From Microbacterium paraoxydans (GTDB lineage Bacteria > Actinomycetota > Actinomycetes > Actinomycetales > Microbacteriaceae): 64,000 bases of DNA. The position numbers and the translations under genes are program-made. Numbering within the stretch: position 1 is the stretch's first letter; each line of letters opens with the position of its first letter. The stretch covers positions 1,054,001-1,118,000 of the forward strand of contig NZ_LT629770.1 in the NCBI RefSeq assembly GCF_900105335.1, read 5' to 3'. Shown piece after piece: positions 33,914 to 41,584 of this stretch. The notes beneath the pieces are model-generated. The model did not search any database, was not told the origin of the DNA, and worked only from the letters and a program-made list of their open reading frames with translations.

Positions 33914-34543
33914 TCAGAGGCTGATGCGGTCCGCCGGCGGGATCGTCGCCGCGTGCGGCGGCACCTGTCCGTGGATCCACCGGGCGAGTACGCCCTGAGG
34001 GACCTCCTCCTGCGTGAGGGCGAAGGCATAGTGGTCGCGCCAGTCCCCGTCGATGTGGATGTATCGCCGGCGCAGCCCCTCGTACCGGAAGCCGAGCTTC
34101 TGGACCACGCGAAGGCTCGCGGCGTTCTCGGGCCGGATGCAGATCTCCATCCGATGCAGCCCGTACTCCGTGAAGCAGGCGTCCGTGGCGAGCGCGACCG
34201 CGGTCGGGGTGATCCCCCGCCCCGCGAAGCGCTCACTCACCCAGTACCCGATCGTCGCCGAGCACAGCGAGCCCCGGGCGACACCCCAGACGTTCAGCTG
34301 CCCGGCGACCTCACCGTCGTACTCCATGACGAACGGGTAGCCGCCGCCGTCCCGGTACTGCTGGAGCAGCCGACGGATGCTGACCCGCATGTCGAAGGAG
34401 ACCGCCCCGTGCGGGATCGTCGCCTCCCACGGCTGCAGCCACGCGCGGTTCGCGAGCAGCTCCTGCTGCAGAGGCCGCGCGTCCTTCGTCCGGATCAGAC
34501 GCAGCTCGACCGGTCCGTGCCGCATCCCCGTCGACAGCTCCAC
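33914..34543 (-). CDS. GNAT family acetyltransferase, RimJ/RimL-like
   Basis: The protein has 209 residues. VELRLIRTKDARPLQQELLANRAWLQPWEAT is the RimJ start, GYWVSERFAGRGITPTAVALATDACF holds the acetyl-CoA loop, and HRMEICIRPENAASLRVVQKLGFRYEGLRRRYI is the C-terminal consensus. It probably acetylates a ribosomal protein N-terminus. The GTG at 34543 has GGAGGTGC upstream. It sits downstream of galU on the same strand with 27 bases between them and may be co-transcribed. Confidence 0.87.
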   Translation of the reverse strand: MELSTGMRHGPVELRLIRTKDARPLQQELLANRAWLQPWEATIPHGAVSFDMRVSIRRLLQQYRDGGGYPFVMEYDGEVAGQLNVWGVARGSLCSATIGYWVSERFAGRGITPTAVALATDACFTEYGLHRMEICIRPENAASLRVVQKLGFRYEGLRRRYIHIDGDWRDHYAFALTQEEVPQGVLARWIHGQVPPHAATIPPADRISL

Positions 34544-34570
34544 GCCGCACCTCCGACGACCGCGAGGCGC

Positions 34571-35458
34571 CTAGAGGCGCTCCGCGAAGTCCTTGAGCCA
34601 GGGGCGCAGCTCCGAGCCCAGGTCGTCGCGGTCGGCCGCGAGCTGCACGATCGCCTTGATGTAGTCCACGCGGTCGCCGGTGTCGTAGCGGCGGCCTCCG
34701 AAGACGACGCCGACCACGCCGGGACCGCCGTCCGCCGTCGCGAGCTCCTGCAGCGCGTCGGTGAGCTGGATCTCTCCGCCCTTGCCGGGCTCGGTCCGCT
34801 CGAGGATCTCGAAGACCGATGCGGGGAGCACGTAGCGTCCGATGATCGCGAGGTTGGACGGGGCGTCCTCCTTCGCGGGCTTCTCGACGAGGCCCGTGAC
34901 ACGAACGGCGTCCGACCCCTCGATCGGCTCGACGGCGGCGGCCCCGTACATGTGGATGCTGTCCGGGTCGACCTCCATGAGGGCGATGACGGCGGCGCCC
35001 GTGCGCTCGTGCTCCGCGATCATCTCCGTGAGCAGCGGGTCGCGCTCATCGATGAGGTCGTCGCCGAGCAGCACCGCGAACGAGCTGTCGCCGACGTGCG
35101 TCCGAGCGCGGAGCACGGCGTGGCCGAGACCCTTGGGCTCGCCCTGGCGGACGAAGTGGATGTCGGCGAGGTCGCTCGACTTCATCACGCGCTCCAGGCG
35201 ACCCGTGTCGCCCTTCTCCATGAGCTTCACCTCGAGCTCCGGCACGGAGTCGAAGTGGTTGGAGATCGCGTTCTTGTTGCGCCCGATGATCACGAGGATG
35301 TCCTCGATCCCGGCGTTCGCCGCCTCCTCGACGACGTACTGGATCGCCGGCTTGTCGACGACGGGGAGCATCTCCTTCGGCATCGCCTTCGTCGCGGGCA
35401 GGAATCGTGTCCCCAACCCGGCAGCGGGAATGACAGCCTTGATCTTCTCGTGAGCCAT
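34571..35458 (-). CDS. galU: UTP-glucose-1-phosphate uridylyltransferase
   Basis: The protein has 295 residues. The nucleotidyl-transferase loop is AAGLGTRFLPATKAMPKEMLP, followed by DKPAIQYVVEEA, FVRQGEPKGLGHAVL, VLLGDDLID and GLVEKPAKEDAPSN, all GalU signatures. It makes UDP-glucose for cell-wall glycans, exopolysaccharide and glycolipids. An in-frame GTG lies two codons upstream (35464), but TAGGCT at 35465-35470 is exactly six bases before the ATG at 35458, so the ATG is taken as the leaderless start. Divergent from the cyclo-ligase gene, with both -10 boxes inside 40 bases. Confidence 0.95.
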   Translation of the reverse strand: MAHEKIKAVIPAAGLGTRFLPATKAMPKEMLPVVDKPAIQYVVEEAANAGIEDILVIIGRNKNAISNHFDSVPELEVKLMEKGDTGRLERVMKSSDLADIHFVRQGEPKGLGHAVLRARTHVGDSSFAVLLGDDLIDERDPLLTEMIAEHERTGAAVIALMEVDPDSIHMYGAAAVEPIEGSDAVRVTGLVEKPAKEDAPSNLAIIGRYVLPASVFEILERTEPGKGGEIQLTDALQELATADGGPGVVGVVFGGRRYDTGDRVDYIKAIVQLAADRDDLGSELRPWLKDFAERL

Positions 35459-35498
35459 TCCCACAGCCTACCGGTGGGGGCCGCCCTAGACTCGGACC

Positions 35499-36095
35499 AT
35501 GGCTAACGACGTCGAGCACGCCAAGCGAGCCCTCCGCGCGGAGCTGCGCGAGCGGCGTCAGCTTCTGTCCGATCCGCAGCGCGAAGCCGCTGCCACGGCG
35601 ATCGGCGAACGGCTGGACGCCCTCGTCGACGAGCTCGGCGCCCGCTCCGTCTCCTGCTTCCTCTCCACCACCACGGAGCCGGGCACCAGGGAGTTCGTCA
35701 CCCGCGCGGTCCGCCGCGGGATCCGGGTCCTCCTCCCGGTCACCCGCTCCGACGGACTGCTGGACTGGGCGGTCGCCGACGACACCGACGAGATCGCGGA
35801 AGGCCTCCACGGGCTGCCCGAGCCCACCGGCGAGGTGCTCGGGCCGATCGCGGTGAACGACGTCGATCTGATGATCGTCCCCGCCGCCGCCGTCGACCTT
35901 TCGGGGATGCGCATGGGCTGGGGCCGCGGCTACTTCGACAAGACCATCGGCTCCATGGAGAAATGCCCTCCGGTGTACGCGGTGATCTATGATTCCGAGG
36001 TACTCGACGAACTGCCGCGCGAGGTGCACGACCAGCCGGTCGACGGCATCGTGACCCCGTCGCAGACGCTGCATCTGTCGCCTCGGCGACGCTGA
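35499..36095 (+). CDS. 5-formyltetrahydrofolate cyclo-ligase
   Basis: The protein has 198 residues. The N-terminal helix KRALRAELRERRQLLSD, central AVSCFLSTTTEPGTREFV-type segment, and C-terminal PAAAVDLSGMRMGWGRGYFDKTI with its GRGYFD substrate loop identify the family (MTHFS/YgfA). It converts 5-formyl-THF to 5,10-methenyl-THF using ATP. TAGACT at 35487-35492 is six bases before the ATG. The FmdB-like gene follows by 15 bases. Confidence 0.92.
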   Translation: MANDVEHAKRALRAELRERRQLLSDPQREAAATAIGERLDALVDELGARSVSCFLSTTTEPGTREFVTRAVRRGIRVLLPVTRSDGLLDWAVADDTDEIAEGLHGLPEPTGEVLGPIAVNDVDLMIVPAAAVDLSGMRMGWGRGYFDKTIGSMEKCPPVYAVIYDSEVLDELPREVHDQPVDGIVTPSQTLHLSPRRR

Positions 36096-36110
36096 CCCGC
36101 AAGGACCGCC

Positions 36111-36383
36111 ATGCCCACCTACGCCTATGCCTGCACCGCGTGCGGGCACCAGTTCGACGCCGTCCAGAGCTTCTCCGACGACGCGCTCACGGTCTGCCCC
36201 GAGTGCGGTGGCGCGCTGCGCAAGCAGTACGGCTCGATCGGCGTGACCTTCAACGGCTCCGGCTTCTATCGCACGGACTCGCGCGCCAAATCCGGGGGTT
36301 CGAAGGATGCTTCGGCATCATCGAAGTCGGATTCGACGACGAGCGCCAAACCGGCTGCTGCGTCGACTCCCGCCTCGAACTGA
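36111..36383 (+). CDS. FmdB-family zinc ribbon protein
   Basis: The protein has 90 residues. The zinc ribbon is PTYAYACTACGHQFD with a second knuckle LTVCPECGGALRKQYGSIGVTF (described by its two CxxC pairs). GSGFYRTDSR is the family's conserved end. The C-terminal 30 residues are Ser/Lys/Ala-rich and disordered. The role is unproven; family members are named as putative regulators. It has AAGGA upstream of the ATG and lies between the cyclo-ligase and mscL genes on the same strand. Confidence 0.87.
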   Translation: MPTYAYACTACGHQFDAVQSFSDDALTVCPECGGALRKQYGSIGVTFNGSGFYRTDSRAKSGGSKDASASSKSDSTTSAKPAAASTPASN

Positions 36384-36407
36384 GGCCCAGTCGACTTGGG
36401 GGTTTCC

Positions 36408-36839
36408 ATGCTCAAAGGATTCAAGGACTTCCTGCTCCGCGGGAACGTCATCGATCTGGCCGTCGCGGTCGTCATCGGCACCGCCTTCACGGCCGTCGTG
36501 ACGGCCGTGGTGAACAGCATCATCAACCCGCTCATCGCGCTCTTCCTCAAGGCCGATGCGGCCGGGAACTTCGGCATCCCTGTCACCAACATCTACGGCG
36601 AAGAGGTCGTCTTCCCGATCGGCGACCTGATCTCGGCGATCATCAGCTTCCTCGCGGTCGCCGCGGTCGTCTATTTCGTCTTCGTGCTGCCGATGAACAC
36701 CTTCAAGGCGCACGTCGAGGCACGCAAGGGCACGCCCGCCGAGGAGCCGGAGGAAGAGCCGGCCGCCGCGACCGAGGCGGAGCTGCTCGTCGAGATCCGC
36801 GATCTGCTCAAGACCCAGCAGGGTCCGCGCGGCGTCTGA
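36408..36839 (+). CDS. mscL: Large-conductance mechanosensitive channel MscL
   Basis: The protein has 143 residues. MLKGFKDFLLRGNVIDLAVAVVIG is the N-terminal amphipathic helix plus TM1 (described by its opening residues). A periplasmic loop carries TNIYGEEVVFPIGDLI, then TM2 (SFLAVAAVVYFVFVLPMN) and the C-terminal bundle helix EAELLVEIRDLLK. It releases osmolytes on hypo-osmotic shock. The ATG at 36408 is chosen because TGGGGGT lies upstream and the family starts MLKGF; an in-frame TTG at 36396 is less likely. A terminator follows. Confidence 0.95.
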   Translation: MLKGFKDFLLRGNVIDLAVAVVIGTAFTAVVTAVVNSIINPLIALFLKADAAGNFGIPVTNIYGEEVVFPIGDLISAIISFLAVAAVVYFVFVLPMNTFKAHVEARKGTPAEEPEEEPAAATEAELLVEIRDLLKTQQGPRGV

Positions 36840-36854
36840 CCGCACCGCGCTCAC

Positions 36855-36890
36855 GACCCACGGCTCTCCTCGGAGGGCCGTGGGTCTTTC
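36855..36890 (+). terminator. Intrinsic terminator after mscL
   Basis: Ten-base perfect arms GACCCACGGC (36855-36864) and GCCGTGGGTC (36877-36886), with an inner CTCC/GGAG pair, followed by TTTCTCGTT. It lies 15 bases past the mscL stop. Confidence 0.88.
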
Positions 36891-36910
36891 TCGTTCCGGG
36901 TGCGGCCGCC

Positions 36911-37108
36911 TCAGTAGTGCGGAGGCACGTCGCGGAGGAGCTGGTCGTCATTGGGCCCCTTCGGGTCACCCGGGGCCGACCGGCGCGGCGCCTGGCCCTC
37001 CGGGACCTCCGGCGCCGGGTCGCTGCCCTCGACCGGCGTCAGGCGCGCCCGCCGGGAGCCCGGCACCCGGACGACCCGCTGACGCGGCTCGTCACGGCCG
37101 TCAGTCAT
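36911..37108 (-). CDS. Small conserved polar protein, unknown
   Basis: The protein has 65 residues, rich in Arg/Pro/Asp and probably disordered: MTDGRDEPRQRVVRVPGSRR at the start, NDDQLLRDVPPHY at the end. The ATG at 37108 lies inside the 3' end of the helicase-like gene (overlap 37101-37108), which suggests translational coupling. I do not recognise a domain. The conserved-looking C-terminus could be a docking peptide; this is inference. Confidence 0.6.
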   Translation of the reverse strand: MTDGRDEPRQRVVRVPGSRRARLTPVEGSDPAPEVPEGQAPRRSAPGDPKGPNDDQLLRDVPPHY

Positions 37109-40100
37109 TCCGGTGGTCGCCGAGGTCGAGGGGCTGCGTGTCGTTCTCCGCGCGCGGGGCCGACTCCGAGATGCCGAGCACCGTCGCGATCCGGGACGCC
37201 ACGGTGCGCGGGTCGCTGTAGAGGTCGAACGCGTGGACGCGGACGTAGTGCCAGCCGAGGCGGCGGAGCACATGCGGGCGCAGCCGGAGCGTCTCGCGCA
37301 GGGACTCCCCCCGGGACTCCGGATCGGACTCGATCACGACGGCCTTGCCATTGTGCTGCGCCACGAGCGGCAGGAGCCCTCGGTAGTCGACGTCGACGGA
37401 GGCCCCGAGACGCCGGAGCTCCCTGGCCAGCGCGAGCGTGAGCGGGTCGGCCAGATCCTCCAGGCGCGCGTCGCGGGCGCGGGCCGCGAGACCGCCGAGG
37501 ATCGACATGAGCGTAGCCGCGCCGTGCTCGAGACGCCCGTCGTCGAAGGCCGAGGGGCGGATGGACGAGACGATCACCATGGAACGCCGCGCCCGGGTCA
37601 TCCCGACGGTCAGCAGCCGCTCGCCGTCCGGCGTGGACAGGTCGCCGAAGTCGCTGAGGACGCGGCCGTGCTTGGTGAGCCCGAAGCCGAGCGAGAAGAT
37701 GACACGGTCGCGGCTCTCGGCGACGGACTCCTCGAGCGTGAGCACGGCGAACGGCTCCGCGGTGTCGCGGGCGACGAAGTCGGCGACGTCGGAACGGCCG
37801 GCGAAGGCGGCGGTCACGGCGGCCCGCACGCGCTCCGCGTGACGCGTGCTGGCGGTGACCACCATGAGCGACTCCGTCGGGCGGTGCACGGCGTGCTCGA
37901 CGACGAGCGTGACGACGCGGGCGACCTCGGCGTCCGGGCTCTCGACGGCGCCGGACACGGGATCGGGCGTCCCGGTGCCGCCTTCGACGTAGTCGACGGT
38001 GAGGCTGCCGCGGCCGAGGTACGACCCCGCCCACGGAAGGGAGACGATCTCGCCGCCGTAGAACGCGTCGTTGATGAGCTCCGCGAGATCCTCGCCGCCG
38101 GCACGGTAGCTCCGGGTCAGCGTCATCACGGGGAACAGCTCGGACAGCCGCTCGAAGACGGAGACCTCGTCGAACGGGACCTCCTCCTCCCAGTCCTCCG
38201 CGGGGTCGACCGCGATGCGGAAGGGAGAGGGCCGCTGCGTGACCGGGTCTCCGAAGGCGACGACCTGCCGGGCACGGCGGATCGCCGGGGCCGCCTCGGC
38301 GAGGTTGATGGCCGCGGCGTCGACGAGGAGCACGGTGTCGAACTCCACCGCGTCCGGGATCTCCGGGACGAGGTAGGGCGACGAGATCCAGACCGGAGCC
38401 AGGACGTCGACGAGCGTCGGTGCGGCGCTGACGACCTCGGCGGCCGTCGTCGCGGACTGCGTGAGGGCCCGGCGCAGGTTCTGCGACTGCTCGGGCTCGT
38501 CGACGATGGCGATGCGCCACTGGTTCGCGAGTTGCCAGGCGAGCAGCGGTCCCGCCATCGCCGCGTGCGCCTCGTCCACCAGCCGGAAGTCGCGCTCGAG
38601 GCGGTCGACCACGGCCGTGTTCGCTCCGAGCAGCGCCCGGTTGTCCTGCAGCGCGCGCTCGAGAAGGGACTGCCACCAGGCGAACTCGAGCTCGTCCCCC
38701 ACCCGGGCTTCGGAGACGTGGCGCACCGAGAGCTCGGTCAGCAGCGGCTCCAGGCCGAGGAGGGCGAGCTTGTCACGCAGCTGCGCGCGCTCGACGAGGT
38801 TCTCGAAGACGTCGGACTTCGCCGCGAGGCCCGCGAGCATGCGCACGAGTCGCGCGACCGGCAGCGAGGACAGCGGCTCGCGGCGGCCGAGAGCGGCATC
38901 CAGCTCGGCCAGCTCGGCCTCCACCCGCTGCCAGGAGGCGAACACGTCGGCGAGGCCGAGCGGGATCTCCGGCGCGACGCCCGCGTCGACGTAGCGCTGC
39001 CACTGCGTGCGCTGGGTCTGGATGCGCAGCAGCGCCTCGTGCATCTCCGTCACGTGCACGCCGGGGCGGACGTACTCCTTGGCGAGACGGCGGAGGCGGC
39101 GACGGTTGGCTCCGGACATCCCGGGCGCGTCCCGGCGCGAGCCGTGCGCCTGGATGAGCTCCCCGAGCGGACGCTCGAACACCGTCGGGCTGAACCGGTC
39201 CAGGGTGTCGCGGATGCCCTGCAGCAGCTCGAGGTAGTCGCCGAGCTCGTCGATCGTCGAGAACGGTCGCATGTGCGTCTGCGCGATGAGCTCGTAGCCG
39301 CGCTCCAGCAGGGCGGGCACGCTGACGGCATGGAGGCGCCCGGCGAGCTCGTGGGCGGCGCGGGCGGCCTCGGTGCTGCCGAAGGTCACGCCGTACCAGG
39401 GCGAATCGTTCGGGCCGACGCGGAACTCGCCGAGCCGCGCGGCGTGCGCCAGGGCGGCGGCCGCGTCCCTGCGGTCCTTCGCGAGCCGGCGCAGGGCGTC
39501 CACACTCAGGCGGGCCGTGGTCGACGGCGGGACCGGCAGCGACGCGAGGCGGGTGAGGTGCCTGGTCGCGTCCAGGACGGAGGCGTCGAGGCCGGGGATC
39601 GGGACGGTCAGAGCGTCGCGGTAGTCGCGGAGCACCGTGCGCAGCCGCACGAGCGCGTCGTCGACCTCGCTCACCTTGGGCGCGGTCGCCTTCTCGTTCC
39701 TGCCGATCGCCCGGACGAGGTCGCGGCGCAGGCTCGCCGGGGACACCGCGAGGCTGTCGAGGCCGATGCCGGCGAGGCGGTGGCGCACGCCGTCGAGCGT
39801 CGACCGGCGCGCCGAGACGACGAGCACCTTCTTGCCGGCACGGACGAGCTCGCCCAGCGCGTTGATGACGGTCTGCGTGCCGCCGGTGCCCGGCAGCGTC
39901 GCCACGGTGAGGGAGTGACCGGCGGTGATGCGGGCCAGCACCGCCTCCTGCTCGGCATCGGCGTCGAGGAGGAGCGTGTCCGAGGCGGGCGCGCGGTCGT
40001 CGGGGCCGATGTGGTGAGGAACGGCCCTGGGTGCCGTGACCTGCTCGCGATCGCCGACGTGGCCGCCGAGGGCGTTGAGGACCGGGTGGTCGAGGGTGCC

Positions 40101-40820
40101 GCCGTCCTGGGCCATGGCACCCGCGACGTCGGCGAAGGTGGAGACGACGAGTCGAGGCTCGACGGAGAACGTCTCGATCGATCGGGTGAGACCGCGAAGG
40201 CTGTCGATCACCGGCTGCGGCTTGAAGATGCCGCCGTCGTAGGCGAGCGCCGCGAGGGCTGTGGCGTCGAGCGACAGCCCGAAGTGCTCGCGGGCGACCC
40301 GGACGAGCTCCGGATTCACCTCGAAGGCGCCCTGCAGCTTGAGCTCGAAGTCCGTGTGATGGCGGCGGATGGCGAGGGGTCGCAGCAGGACAGGGGCGGC
40401 GAAGGTCGCCCCGCCGATGCGCCACCGCGCGACACCGACGGCGAGGTGCACGGCTTCGATCCCCCGGACCGTGCGCAGCTCGGTGTTCTTGGCCGTGATC
40501 CGCTCGGCGGCCAGCCGCGCGGTACGCAGGCCCACCTCGTCGCGGAAGAGGTTGGACAGCAGCGTCGACTTGCCGGTGATGAACTGCGGGAGGCTGCCCG
40601 GGTGCGCCTTGGAGATGTCGATGCCGGATTCCGGCCCGTCGCGGAAGCTGCTCAGCGGCGAAGGACCGCCCAGATCGGCGGCTTCGGCCCGCAGGCGCGT
40701 GCGCTCGGCCTCGGCGGCGTGCGCGATGCCGACTCCGGTGGACGAGTCGTGCAGGTCGCCGAGGGACACAGCGTTGTCCACCGCTGTGCTGTTCGCAGAC
40801 CTGCTTTCCCGTCGCCACAC
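37101..40820 (-). CDS. SF1 helicase-like protein with degenerate ATPase motifs and C-terminal nuclease-like domain
   Basis: The protein has 1,239 residues. The P-loop region reads TLPGTGGTQTVINALG (about residue 310): the Walker lysine is replaced, GTGGT for GTGKT. The Walker B / DEAxQ box reads LLVDAAAINLAEA, losing the catalytic Glu. Later SF1 motifs are kept: VVAFGDPVTQRPSPF, LTRSYRAGGEDLAELINDAFYGGEI and LLTVGMTRARRSMVIVSS. The last 90 residues (VDVDYRGLLPLVA...AVVIESDP...LRRLGWHYVRVHAFDLY) resemble the Vsr/DUF559-type endonuclease fold fused to DUF4011-like helicases. Start: an in-frame GTG exists at 40826, but TAGGGT (40827-40832) is six bases before GTG 40820. Role unknown; no longer an obvious ATPase. 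Confidence 0.82.
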   Translation of the reverse strand: MWRRESRSANSTAVDNAVSLGDLHDSSTGVGIAHAAEAERTRLRAEAADLGGPSPLSSFRDGPESGIDISKAHPGSLPQFITGKSTLLSNLFRDEVGLRTARLAAERITAKNTELRTVRGIEAVHLAVGVARWRIGGATFAAPVLLRPLAIRRHHTDFELKLQGAFEVNPELVRVAREHFGLSLDATALAALAYDGGIFKPQPVIDSLRGLTRSIETFSVEPRLVVSTFADVAGAMAQDGGTLDHPVLNALGGHVGDREQVTAPRAVPHHIGPDDRAPASDTLLLDADAEQEAVLARITAGHSLTVATLPGTGGTQTVINALGELVRAGKKVLVVSARRSTLDGVRHRLAGIGLDSLAVSPASLRRDLVRAIGRNEKATAPKVSEVDDALVRLRTVLRDYRDALTVPIPGLDASVLDATRHLTRLASLPVPPSTTARLSVDALRRLAKDRRDAAAALAHAARLGEFRVGPNDSPWYGVTFGSTEAARAAHELAGRLHAVSVPALLERGYELIAQTHMRPFSTIDELGDYLELLQGIRDTLDRFSPTVFERPLGELIQAHGSRRDAPGMSGANRRRLRRLAKEYVRPGVHVTEMHEALLRIQTQRTQWQRYVDAGVAPEIPLGLADVFASWQRVEAELAELDAALGRREPLSSLPVARLVRMLAGLAAKSDVFENLVERAQLRDKLALLGLEPLLTELSVRHVSEARVGDELEFAWWQSLLERALQDNRALLGANTAVVDRLERDFRLVDEAHAAMAGPLLAWQLANQWRIAIVDEPEQSQNLRRALTQSATTAAEVVSAAPTLVDVLAPVWISSPYLVPEIPDAVEFDTVLLVDAAAINLAEAAPAIRRARQVVAFGDPVTQRPSPFRIAVDPAEDWEEEVPFDEVSVFERLSELFPVMTLTRSYRAGGEDLAELINDAFYGGEIVSLPWAGSYLGRGSLTVDYVEGGTGTPDPVSGAVESPDAEVARVVTLVVEHAVHRPTESLMVVTASTRHAERVRAAVTAAFAGRSDVADFVARDTAEPFAVLTLEESVAESRDRVIFSLGFGLTKHGRVLSDFGDLSTPDGERLLTVGMTRARRSMVIVSSIRPSAFDDGRLEHGAATLMSILGGLAARARDARLEDLADPLTLALARELRRLGASVDVDYRGLLPLVAQHNGKAVVIESDPESRGESLRETLRLRPHVLRRLGWHYVRVHAFDLYSDPRTVASRIATVLGISESAPRAENDTQPLDLGDHRND

Positions 40821-41008
40821 ACTCACACCCTAGGCGCGACACCGCCGGAGATCGGTATCCACGGCGGGTTTCCGGTGAAAAACAGCCGGTACGACGCCCG
40901 CTCGGACTGCTCCTCCCCGGACGGTCGTGCGCTCACGTTGTCCACGGAACGCGCGACCGGGCCGGCGACCGGTTCTCTCGTGTCGAGCGGGCCGGTCAGG
41001 ATGGGGAC

Positions 41009-41521
41009 ATGACTTTCCGCTATGACTTCGCTCCGACGCCCTTCGGCGATGCCCTCGCGGTCTTCTCCGACGAGGGCATCGTGCGCTTCGACCTCTCCGA
41101 GTCCGCAGACCCGCAGGTGCCGTGGCTGCTCGAGAGCGTGTCGCGGCAGCTCGGTGCCGTCCCGGAGCCCGAGCCCGGCGCCGCCGACGAGCTCGTCCCG
41201 CTCCTCGATGCCTACTTCGACGGCGAGCCCGTGCGCTTCGACGAGCGCGTCCGCCTCGACTGGCGCCTCGTGGACGGTTTCCACCGGGCGGCGCTGCACA
41301 CCGTGTGCGACATCCCCTGGGGCCAGACCCTGAGCTACGGGGAGGTCGCGGTGCTCGCCGGCCACCCGGGGGCCGCGCGCGCCGTCGGGACGGCGTGCCG
41401 CCTCACGCCGTTCTCGATCATCGTACCCGTGCACCGGGTCGTGCGATCCGACGGCTCCGCGGGGCACTACGGCGGCCATCCGGAACGGAAGCGCTTCCTT
41501 CTGGACCTCGAGTCCCGATGA
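41009..41521 (+). CDS. Alkyltransferase-like protein (Ogt/MGMT fold without acceptor cysteine)
   Basis: A 170-residue protein with full-length Ogt architecture. DIPWGQTLSYGEVAVLAGHPGAARAVG carries the conserved Tyr and Arg (arginine finger) of the DNA-binding domain. The active-site box reads IIVPVHRVVRSDGSAGHYGGHPERKRFLL. The usual PCHRV is PVHRV, with Val141 in place of the methyl-accepting Cys (codon GTG at 41429-41431). It therefore cannot do suicide alkyl transfer; ATL proteins of this kind bind O6-alkylguanine and recruit nucleotide-excision repair. CAGGAT at 40997-41002 precedes the ATG by six bases. Confidence 0.87.
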   Translation: MTFRYDFAPTPFGDALAVFSDEGIVRFDLSESADPQVPWLLESVSRQLGAVPEPEPGAADELVPLLDAYFDGEPVRFDERVRLDWRLVDGFHRAALHTVCDIPWGQTLSYGEVAVLAGHPGAARAVGTACRLTPFSIIVPVHRVVRSDGSAGHYGGHPERKRFLLDLESR

Positions 41522-41537
41522 ATCCCGCTCCTGGGGC

Positions 41538-41568
41538 GCGGGCCCGGCGAGTAGGCCGCCGGGCCCGC
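41538..41568. terminator. Bidirectional terminator hairpin between convergent genes
   Basis: Perfect twelve-base arms GCGGGCCCGGCG (41538-41549) and CGCCGGGCCCGC (41557-41568), seven-base loop. Sits between the Ogt-like gene and the convergent acetate symporter gene. No T-run. Confidence 0.75.
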
Positions 41569-41584
41569 ACCCGAGGAGGTCGCG

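Noticed and set aside
36396..36407. TTG at 36396 as start of mscL
   Set aside because: It would add four residues before the conserved MLKGF start, and GGGGGT is correctly spaced for ATG 36408.
37113..41012. A very long open frame (about 1,300 codons) antisense to the helicase-like gene
   Set aside because: High GC leaves few stops in the opposite frame. Its translation is Arg/Glu/Gly/His-rich with no recognisable motif, whereas the minus strand encodes clear SF1 motifs.
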